DNA of 64,000 nt from Acestrorhynchus altus (lineage: Eukaryota; Chordata; Actinopteri; Characiformes; Acestrorhynchidae), in NCBI GenBank assembly GCA_034509495.1, contig CM067507.1, forward strand, positions 16,172,950 to 16,236,949. The letters are read 5' to 3'. Positions 36,001 to 47,643 of this stretch are shown here, in pieces. The notes below the pieces were generated by a model. The model saw only the letters and a program-made list of their open reading frames with translations. It was not told where the DNA came from and searched no databases. The position numbers and the translations under genes were made by a program. Within the stretch, counting starts at the first letter, position 1; each line of letters opens with the position of its first letter.

Positions 36001-39000
36001 AGTAAACATTTTTATGGGGCATTGTGGGTTTAGCCAGCAAGCAGGAGGTGCCCTTTTACATATGCTGCCTTTACATATGCTGTGAATTAAATTGCCTTTT
36101 GGTATTTCCTTATATAAAAACAAAATGTTCTATATAACACTAAAAGCACTCATTTATTGTTCACTGTGGGGTACTTGGTACTGCTCAGTATGTGGAGTGC
36201 AAGCGAATTTGCAGCTGTGAGTGTATCAAGTAAAATGTGTGAAGAACAAAACCACTATAGTTATTTTAAGAGAAAAAAAGGATGTGATGTAGCCATCATA
36301 TTGTGACACGATGCATCAGATAAAACTGAGACCACCTTAGACCAGAGCTTGGAGATAGCAGAACAATCCCAACACATACACAGTACTATATTAAACATAT
36401 ACAAATATTTAGGGAAATCATTAACAGGGTGAGTTCAGCTACTTTATGTTGCACTCATTACTGACACTGGCATTTAGAAGTAGCAGTATTAGTCGTGCTG
36501 GAGCTGTAGTCAATTTTGAGTGGCATGTTTGATCTATAACAAATAATCATTAAATCCTGACCTCATTAATGCTTTCGTGGTCTAATACTATTAAAACCTC
36601 ACAGTGTTACCCCATATTCTATCTCAGCCAAAGGTTACATTCTCCCACACTGCCAGGGATAAAATCTGATCTGCTTCAGAACAGTAGAATAACATTTTTT
36701 CACTTCAATGCAAAAAGTTAATTCATTTTTTTAGATTCAAATAATGTCCAAAAATGATCAAATTAAGTGAATAAAGGCAAAAATGGAGATGCAAGGTCCT
36801 TGAGTTAAAATTGTGATTAATATATTCATAAGGCTGTTTCACACAATTCTCTATCATTATTTGCTCAAACAATGAATAGGTGAAGTTGCAATCAGTGGGA
36901 TCCTGCAAGCAAGAAATACTGATTGAAGGGATGCAAAAAGATATCCAAGGAATTGATAACGCCAGTCAGCAGTGATCAAAATGTGATTAACAAATGGAAA
37001 ATCAGGGGCTCGGTAAAAACCAAACCATGGTCAGGTAGAGCAACACAAATTTCAGCCACAACTGCCAGGAAAATTGATTGGGATGCAAAGAAAAACCCAC
37101 AAATAACGTCAGTTGAAATATAAGATTTCATGTTGCACAATAAGGAGGCACTTGAAGAAAAATGGGCTGCATGGTCGAGTCACCAGAAGAAAGCCATTAT
37201 TGCACAAATGCATATCGCTTACAATACGCCAAACAGCACAGAGACAAGCCTCAACAGTTCTTGAACAAGGAAATATGCAGTAATGAGACAAAAATCTTAA
37301 GTTTTTGGCCACAAACATAGACAGTACATTTGGAGAGGTGTCCACAATGCCTATGATGAAAGGATCGTCATTCTTACTATAAAGCACGGAGGTGGATCGC
37401 TGATGTTTTGGGGATGTCTGAGCTACAAAGCCTCAGGAAACTTGGTCAAAGTTGCAGGAAAGTTGAATGCAGCGCATTATCAGCAAATACTGGAAGCAGA
37501 TTTGCACTCATCAGCCCAGAAGCTGTGCATGGGATGTACTTGGACGTTCCAACAAGACAACAATCCAAAACACAAGGCCAAGTCGACCTGTCATTGGCTA
37601 CAGCAGAACAAAGTGAAGGTTCTGGAGTGGCCATCTCAGTCTTCTGCCCTCAATATCATAGAGCCACTCTGGGGACATGTCAAGCACACAGTTCATGCAG
37701 CCCAGGAATTTACAGGAACTGGACTTTGTACAGGCTTCCTAGGACAGAACTGGCCTTCTTGATGAGTTTGTTCAGTCTCTTTCTGTCTGCCATTTTAAAT
37801 ACTGCTGCTCCAGCAGATCAAACCACTGTGTCAAAGAAGATTCTCAGGAGTTCTCCTTGCACTCCAGAGGACCTCAGTTTTCTCAGTAGGTGGAGCCTGC
37901 TCAGGCCTCTTTTGTACAGTGCAGTAGTGTTTGCTGACCAGTCGAGTGTGGTGTTTGTGAGGTACTTGTAAGAATACACTTTCTCAGTGTCCATTCCCTG
38001 AATGTTCACTGGTGGTGTGGTGTGTCTGCACTTGTGGAAATCCACCGTCAGTTCTTTCATCTTTCTCGCATTTATCTGGAGAGGTTTCTGCAGGCACCAG
38101 TCCACAAAATCCTGAATCAGTTCTCTGTACTCACTGTCCACCTTGTTATTTATTAGGCTAACGATTGCTGAGTCATCGGAGAACTTCTAGGGGTGACAGA
38201 TTGAGGAGCTGTTCATGACGTGTACAGGGTGAAAAGAAACTGTGCTGGACTATTCATTGAGGGGCCCTTGTTCTGCTGAACACTTTCTCTGAGAGACAGT
38301 CCCAAGCTCTCACATATTGTGGTCAGTTGGTAAGGTAGTCCAGTATCCAGTTTGACAGGTGACTGTCCACATCAACATGTTCCAGGTGGTCCTTCAGCAG
38401 CCCAGGCTGTTGAGAAGTTTTTGAGAAGTTTTCACAGTGTTCCTGGGCTTCTCCAGGTGGGAAAGAGCTCTGTGTAGAACATAGATGACAACATTGTCCA
38501 ATCAGACAGCAGGTTCTTAGGCATACAGAAGAGGATCCATGGATGCACTCACCAGAGGGCAGAGATGGCTAAGGACCAGCTTCAGATCAGTCACTGGACG
38601 TCTGAAGTCTGTGCCACCTGCCTGTAGCTGTTGAGGTTCTTTAGGTTCTGCTTTTTCGGTACAGGTACCACACAAGCTCATTCTTGTCACCTGACTTGAA
38701 GGCCCTCTTCTCCTCTTTAAGGAGTGTCTTTATGTCAGGATTCATCTATAGCTTGTTGTTGGATAAACATTCAATGGTCTTCGTGGGGACAGTGTTCTCC
38801 ACACAGAAGTTGAAATAGTCCGTAATGCAGTGAGTAAGGCTGTCAGTGTCCTCCCCGTCAGGATCACTCAATTCTTCCCACACTGTGGTTCCAAAACAGT
38901 CCTGCAGAGCCTTTATAGACTCCTTAGACCATTTCTTCACCATGAGGGTCACTGCTGGTTCTCTGTTTGGTTTTCCTCCTTTATGTTGGTATAGAACAGA

Positions 39001-42000
39001 TAGTGTTTTATTGTATCTGGTGTGGCAGGTTGCATACTGGGTAAAGGTGGGCATTGTGGAGCATGGAGAAGCATGATTGAAGTCTCCAGAGATAAGTAGG
39101 GGAGATTATGGGTGCTGTTTGCAGTCAACACACAACTGTGTGACGTCAGTGTGTAACATATGCAGCTATCGTGATGACATGCAATACTTCCCTCAGGAGG
39201 TAGCGTTGTGTCATGCTAACTGCAAACAGTTTAATGTTCTTACAGCAGATTTGTTCTTTAAGAGCGATGTGTCCAGAATTACACCATCTATCTTTCACAA
39301 ATACCGCCAATCCGCCTTTTTCTTTGACCATTCTCCACAGTCTTGTCTGCCTGAATGAGGTGAAAGCCATCCAAAGATATGAGTCCGGAGTTAGCCATCA
39401 CCCAGTATTTCCTCTGATGCCGTGTCAGCACCATGAGCTCGTTCATCTTGTTGAGAAGCAATCTCGCATTCCCCCTAACAACAGAGGTACTTGTGGGCTT
39501 GTAGCCTTTGCGTGCGACATAGTGCTCTAACCTGGCTGTCTCGTCTCCTCTTCTGCAGCTCACGGGGGGTTGTTGTGTTGCTCATGTGGCAGCAAAGCTG
39601 TGTTGCTAAGGACTAGCGGCTGATCTCTGGAGTAAACAATAGGAGCATTGCTCTGTATTGGGATCTCCTGAAATGGTCACAAACAGAGGGAAAAGTAGTG
39701 CTGAAACCAGCACATGCACCACAATTCTGGTGTCCATTGCAGTTAAAAATTATAAAACGACACAAACACAACACTCACTTGTCAAACCTCCACCCTCCAC
39801 AAATTTGTGGATGTGCACTGCCAAGGCAAAATGCATTAACATGGCTCCTGCCCTTGCCTGACTAAAGAACTTCATATCAGGCTTTGTTTTGAATTTTTTT
39901 TCTCATCTTTAGCTCTATTTGGACAGACCTTGGGAGGTGGAGTAATATAATTTTACTTTAGGACATCTGTGAAATTTATGACCAATTTGCATGGGATAAG
40001 AAATCTTAGCATGACCGCTTTATTTGCACTTCTTACCTCCTCCAATGAATATGTGCCACCACTGATAGTGTTACTTCATAACTTGATGAGTAAATGTTGG
40101 TTTGAAACTATTACACTCGATGTGGATGGTTCACACTCCGTATGAAACAGCCTGTACATACCCCTCAAAGGCGCACAGGTATTTTTTGCACAGTTTTTTG
40201 CAGCGGTCACAGTAGGCATGAACATTCAGCACAGACTTGAAGGACCTGAGATCTCTCTGCCATGCACAACAAAACGAATGCCTCCTCAATAGTCTCAGTA
40301 CTGAGAAATCCATCTAAAGAGTTTTTTTTTGTCAGGATATGAAGGAATACTTATCAACATCTCAATTCACACAGGACTAATATAACCTGGGGTAGGACTG
40401 CACGATATTAGGGGGAAAACGACATTACATGATTTTGTTCTTCTGCGATACAATTTTTACCTCAGGTTAGGCACAATAGGCACAGTCAGGCACAATATAT
40501 AATTTCAGCATTGTTTTTTGAAATGTGTGCATATGCAACAGTCATTTTGCAGGACATGCAATATCTTTTGCAACGTCAAATGTGAAATTTGAAAACATAA
40601 TACAAAAGGAATATTCACACTGTTCTCATTTTCATGACATATCTACCAGGCTGTTTCTGTTTCTTCCAATGATTTTTTAGCATATCTTTATTTTGTTTTA
40701 TAAAATAGGAAACCTGCATCATCAGACATGATTCATTGCAGAAATCATATATAGGACCCTATATGTGGGTATTTTATGACTCATTTTACAGAAGGAACAA
40801 GAATCATGGAGTAAAAGGAGAATATATGGTAAAAATTACTCCAGGTAAAATTAATTCTGTCTGAAAACGGATTTTGGCTGTTTTTCGGCCAGCTCTTCTT
40901 CAGCAAGTATTGATGCTCCCTGTCTCTCTCCCATTTTCTCTCTCTCCTGTGCACAAATGCCCCTCTTGCTGGTTTTCTAAAAGAGTGCTGCTGTTTAAGC
41001 CACTTGTTTCATCAGATCTAGTGTTATATAGGAAAACCTCCCAAGATTACAAGCTTTAAACAAATTTAAACTAACTTACAAATTGAAACTAACTTCAAAC
41101 ACCTCTGATTGGTTAATGCCGTTGTATTGTCTTTTTAAGTGTTGTGTCCTCCAAATTTATTCAATTTGCCCACATCCAACAAATACTGTCAGTGTTTACT
41201 CACAGAATTGTTGGACTGAATTACATGAGGGTGTTTTCCATACATTTTTGTCCACCTCTTTTTATGCCCTTAGATTTCCATCTCTTCAACACCTTGATTA
41301 ATGAACACAAAACAGAAATACATCTAATAGACAGAGTAACTGATCTTACATTAATCCAAGACTGATGGACATTTTACAAGGGGTACGGTATCCCCTCTCT
41401 CCAATTGGAACAGCTCGTGAGCTGGTCGAGAACAGACTAAGCAGTGCTAAGCAGCGTGTGGCGTAGAGAGTGGCGCATGTGCGGTTATTTTAAACTGCCT
41501 TAGGTCTTCCAGAGAACGCTCTAAGTCCTCTGATGATCCTGGACAGCTCTGAGCCTCTCACTACAGTCTAATCCCTGCAGACAGAGAGCCTCGCCTGCCC
41601 CTCCTCCTCCCTCTTCTTTCGTCTCTCTCTTTCTCTCCCTGCCCCTCCCTCTCGCACTCCATCTTGCACTCGTGATCTACACCCCTTCCGTCAGTCTGCA
41701 TCTCAATCAGCAGCCCACCATCTAGATCCTTTCCAGTAGTTCAGAGGGTGGAGGTGGTTGATGAATGAGGCACCAGAGATGGTGAACTCATCCAAGCCTC
41801 AATTGAATGGGCTGTGGACTCTGGAGAGGTCGCTGATTTGAAGGGACAAAAAAATTCAATTACAACTCACCATTGTTCTAGATTTAAAATAATATCAAAA
41901 ATATGTAATTAAACTTGCACAGATTTTTTATAAATGGATTCAATCAACACTGGACCTACAGGACTGTAACTTACAGGCAGTGGATGTGGGTATACCCTTC

Positions 42001-45000
42001 CACTTGTGCTGAACAGTGGTTAAATTACTCCTTAATGTGGTTAGTTAATTCTGTAACATGGATACTGCTACTGTTTTTAATAATTTGGCATTGAGGCTAC
42101 ACAAAATTAATCTTGATATTTTGACAGGCAAACAAAATACATGACTAATGGCAGAAAATTCCCAGACTTAAAATGTGCTACCTGCCATTCTTTTACAGGA
42201 TTAATTACACTCTTTAAAATGAAAGCTTCGAGCACCGTCCTTATTTACAATATGCGTAGAAAAATTATATTTTCTTTATTGCAATAACTAGAAAATATCA
42301 TTATGCCTAATTCTACATATATTTATGTGTCTTTTATAGAAGTCAGTCATACACTGACAAACTCAATTAGATCAGATTTAAGAGAAGTGTAAAATAGTTT
42401 AATGATACATTTAATGATTGTACAATTGTAGATACGATTTTACAAATGATGTGGTTGGTTAGTTGGAAATTCAGATTTGCCTCAAGAAGTTCTAGTGTAA
42501 ATGGTCAAAAGTCTCATCTGTATCTAGCAAAAGAAAAGCAGATGATAAATATTTACTTTCCTTTACAGAAAGACAATTGAATTCAACAGCAGAACAAATA
42601 CACCCCTCCCTTCAGGGCTGATTTTGAAGCTCCCCCTCCCCCTTTGCATTGCAAAAGCAAACATTAACACTGCTCTTCCCTGAACTTTATTAATCTCTGT
42701 TATTCTTCTCCTCTTCCTGGGACTCCTTTCCTTCTGGAGAATGCTTGAGCAGGGTCCCTTCCCCCATTTTCCCCTCTGTCCTGTGCACCCATGTTGCTGA
42801 TTGCCTGGAATAGTGTTGTTGTTTGGGCTAAACCTCTTCGTTTTCAGAATGAAAGTGAATCCTGTGACATTGCTGATGTTACTGCTTTCAGTTATTTTTG
42901 CATACATGTACATTTTCATAGAGAAGTTCCATCATAAGGTGTCAGAAAGCCAGTATGCTAAGATTGTATTGCTTTCATTTGATTGTATTTGAGGGAAATT
43001 TGAAGATAAATTGAGCATACAAGAGCATGTTAACATCACTTGGCCTTGGAGCTCCAGAGTGAACCTAAAGCAGGAAGCTTAATCTGGTGGACAAAATGAC
43101 TGTATTTGCAGTAAAGAGAAAACTGTTAGCGTTTTTAAACGAACTGCTTCTTTAAGGGGTTGAGGCGCTTGATTCAAAGGTCATGCTTTGGTAGCTCCCA
43201 CAGGGAAATGAAACGGGAAGCTCCGTTTATGCTCTGCCTGTCAGAACACACACATTTGCATGTGCATGTGCTGTGTATTTGTTGTATATGCACACTAATT
43301 ATATGCAGAACTCCAAATGTATTTAGTTTTCGCTTTCCTTATGATTAAGTACTTGGTAATTAGCGAACAGGGAAACATAAAGGAGGAATCATTATCTGCA
43401 GTGTCTCTCAGGAGTTTGCTTGTGCTTTTTCCACCCATACCTTCTCTACATTTAAATTAAGTCTGAGTATGTATTTTTATAGAAAGCAAGCTGTGTTGCT
43501 TTGAGTTTATGTTTATATCTATGTATTGCCAAAGACTAGAGTGACATATAAATACATTCTCTTTTTTTTAGTGGTGCATGCCTTAATATGATGCACTAGT
43601 GAAGTAGATGTTTACCAAGAATGCCTTGCAATATGTGTGCTTGACGTAAATCACATTCTTCCCATGTAATAAAGCTAATAACCTAAGTTAGTCGTAGTGC
43701 CGGGTTTCTCAGTCTGTACACTGAGCACCACCAGTGGGCCGTGAAGCACTCCCTAGTGGTCCCCCAGCCAGTTCTCTGGGTTCAGTAGTAAATAATAAAA
43801 TTGTACGTGGGGCAAAAAGATTTAGTAAAAGTGAAAATTGAGATCAATTGTGTTCAAACTTTAAATGTTATATAACGTTAACGGAAATGCACAAATCATT
43901 TCACAGAAGTGTCATAAGGCAGGTTACAGTATCAGCTGCCACCGCAGGCATCTGCAAATAAGAAGTATTGTTTTCTTGTCTGCTGATATGCTTTATAGGT
44001 CTAAGCAGGTGAGTCATGAGATGCAAAAGTTTAAGAACCCCTGTTATAGTGGGGAGGGAGTCAGTTGCTTAATTATGGGTGGGATATGATTTGTTTGGGA
44101 CTTGGGTGTTCAGACCCAAATGCACAGTGGAGTATGAAGAGTATATAATTGATCCAGTAGATGCAGCTGGGAACAGTGGAGAGGACTGGTGCTTTATCTT
44201 GGTGATGGATAAGAATGGTGGGAGGGAAAACAAGTGATATTAGATTTTTCTCTCATTTATCTGCTGATGCTAGTATGAGTCAACACTCATCTCTTCATTA
44301 TATTTAGGGAGTAACAATTTCTAGTACTACTGTGGTGGGCAATACACTCCGTTATCAAGTCCCAAGCACTTCCTTTGAAACAGAAGTAAACCGAGGACTC
44401 TGTTGGGTATGAGTGTATAGTCACCTGTCTGACAAGTGAAGACGCTTTGTAAACTGTCTTCGTCTGTCCATGAGGTGAAACTGAGACACGGGTAGGTTAT
44501 ACAGCATGACTTTATCAGGAAAGTATTTTACTGTCATTGCGGGGTTTTTTTAGTGCTGAGGGATTTTATATATAAATAATCTTGTAATATATAGTAGACC
44601 CATCTGGTAATGTTTAGTTTCTTTTTCACAGTTGCTCTTGGTTCCTTATTACCCTGGGTGCAGTTTGTTTGGGCAGGTCTGAATACAGTAATTGCATGTG
44701 GGCCGAAACAGCCACACTGAGACTCTTAAACAGAAGTCATCTCTGTCCACTCTGGAGTGGTTCATTAGTGGTGAGAATGTGATCTGACCTCGAGCCGACC
44801 TAACGATAATCACTGTAACTCTGTATAATCCGCAACTTTGAGCTAAATGGCTGTGCAGTTGTGGTTTAGCCTGGTACATTGGCCTGCAACTATTGACAAA
44901 TGCCTTCTCTGCCACTGCTGCAGGTTAAACTGCACAGAAACATGCCCTGCTCCAAACAAGGCATCAGCTTCCTGTTAATATTCTTAATGGCCATCCTAGA

Positions 45001-47572
45001 CAGGGCTAACCAGTAAGCGTGTGGTTGGTTGTGATGCATTTTGGTGTGAATTTGGTCCACTTTTCCTTGTGTGAAAACAATCCAGCCTCCTGGGAAAACA
45101 CTTAATGTACGTTTCTAAAATGTCCCAATATCTTTTTCCCCGCAGCCTTGATTAAATACATCCGGCCCGTGTTTGTGTCGAGGTCAGACCAGGACTCCAG
45201 GAAGAAGACTGTGGAGGAGATCAAACGGAGGGCTCACTCCGGAGGGGACTGGCCTCAGGTAATGCTCAAAAGCAGTTCATTTAGACTTTTAATGTAGCTA
45301 AGTTGAACAACTTCATTCATAAAATTAAGTTATTCTCAAACCATGCTATACTAATGTAAGCTTATGACACTTCCAAAATGAAAACCTTTCTTATATATTG
45401 CTCTCCACATTAAAGTCTCACCTGTCACAATCTTACAGGCTTAGATCTGTAAGTTCCACTTTCCTCAAGGCCCCTTTTTGCACACTGTTAGAGCTTTCCA
45501 CTGGTGTTTCTGTGCAGTGGTGAGTGTAGGTTGTGTGCTACATTAGTGCAGGAACTTCATCTATCCCCTTTGTGACTAATCAGAGGGGAGTGTGATTGTG
45601 CCCTGCTACATTTCATTGATGGTAGAAAGTCTTCTGAATGTAGACTTGTTTACATGTGTATGGTGACTTTAAAAGTTTTGGTCACCCCTGTCAAAAATGT
45701 GTTACTGTGAATAGTGATGTTAGGTTCAATATTAAACATCTGAAAAGGTGAAAACATGCACCAGGCATAAGTATGGCTTGTTCTGTCATTGTTAGGAAAG
45801 GCCATATGATGCAGATTTCAAAACGGCAATCAGCAGCCAGAGGCTCTGATGAAAAGATGGAAGCTTTGTATGATGACCCCAAACATTCCTCAAAAATTAT
45901 TTCCACAATAGTTGCAAGTTGAAGATTTTGCTATGGCCCTCACAGCAGTTCCAACCTAAATACAATCAAAAAATTAGAAGAAAAGAGCTGTGCAGCCTTA
46001 CAATCAAAGATGATTAAAAAAGATTTAAATTTTATTGACAAAATTAGGGTTTCAATTTTATTTTTTTGGTTTGGTTCATATAACAAAGCTTAGTGATGGA
46101 TGAGATTGGTGGGAGGGGAAAAATATTTCATATATAAACATTACATATATGTGTATGTATAACAGGTGTGTGTAATGCTTTACATATACTGCATTTGTAC
46201 ATCATGCTACAGACTACTGTTTTAATCTGTACAGTGTGTAAGTTTTCCCTACGCTTGGTGTGCATTTGTATCATAAATGCTCAATGTAAAAATACCTTAA
46301 TTTTATTGTCATTTGTTTTATTCAATTTCATTTTTATCCTTTGCAGATAATGATCTTTCCAGAGGGAACATGTACCAACAGGTCATGTCTGATCACATTC
46401 AAGCCCGGTATGTGTTATGTGCTCACATTTGAACAAGTCAAACATACACAGTACTTCCTTCCTTCAGAATTCGGTTTCGCTAACCACAAACACCTCTGCT
46501 TCATTTTTCTCACGCAGCCGTTCTATTTTAACTCAATGTCCGAAAAGTAATTTTTTTTTGTTTCTTTGGTTTTTTTTTTACTTCCTTCTCCATGCAGGTG
46601 CTTTCATTCCAGCGGTCCCCGTACAACCTGTTGTTATGCGCTACCCTAATAAGCTGGTAAGCAGTCATGAACATCTTGATAACTAAATAATACAACCCAA
46701 AATGTACAGTTAGGCTATTCAGTCCCGAGACAAAGACACAATCTTTGCACAGCGTTACCACTGACAGCAACTTTGCATGACCGTTTACATCAGTTTTGAT
46801 CATAGAGTGCTACATCTCATGTTTACAAAATGCTGGACCACTTATGAATATTCAGTCTTCTATGTCTACTCACTCGGCATGTAAAAGTGGAGACTGTTCT
46901 GTTATACAGTGAGTCTTTCTATGATTTAAACCATCTTTATGGGAGAATTGTATTTCCAGAGCTCTGCAACAGTTGAGAAGTGGGAAATCTCAGTGGAAAG
47001 CCAACATTATTTTGAAACTGTTCTTTGTTGCTTTTAAAATCCCTAAAGCAGTAACCACACTGCTGCTGCACTGTTAGTTATTTTGGTTTTCTGTCACTGG
47101 AGCCTTGTAAAAAAAAAAGCCACATGTTCAAGGAAGAAGCATGTGTCCAAAATTAATTTACTTTTTGCTGTGCTGCTTAAAAAAAAATGCACAAAGACGG
47201 TACATACACTGCTTTGTGCTGTGTTGTGCTTTAAGCCTACTTTCTTTTTTAACTGTTGTACTCTCCTAAAATCAGTGTAACAAACACCACAGACAACTCA
47301 GCCCATGACACCCATCAACCTGTACATGTAGTTGTGAAAGAGAACATATTGATCATCTAAAAATGGAAACTAGAGAAACTTGCAAATGCAACAGATACCA
47401 TTTTCACAGTGAAGAAGTCTGGTTGCAGATTATGTCCAGAATGTGCTTGGGGAACTTTGTACCCTTAACACATGGATCATAATGTTCATATTGTCATATT
47501 AATAAAAAAATAATATATAATATAAGAAGAAGAAGAATCGGTTTAAATTAGTTATAATAGCTGTTGTTATTA

Positions 47573-47643
<71 letters not shown>

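Larger units (their letters stand above)
34829..45145 (+). other. lpcat1: lpcat1 intron 3 (10.3 kb)
   Basis: Largest intron; holds a MITE split by Tc1, a second Tc1, an L2-type LINE, family B repeats and a hAT-like element. 41380-41780 is GC-rich with a CT-rich tract and no repeat signature. 44050-45145 shows nothing recognised. Confidence 0.9.

Noticed and set aside
37408..37971. 187-codon plus-strand ORF
   Set aside because: It spans the Tc1-LINE junction in a frame that is neither the transposase nor the reverse transcriptase frame.
43747..43760. Reverse-strand near-match to the CTCF core
   Set aside because: Two mismatches, one in the central GGC, inside a hAT-like repeat; too weak to call.
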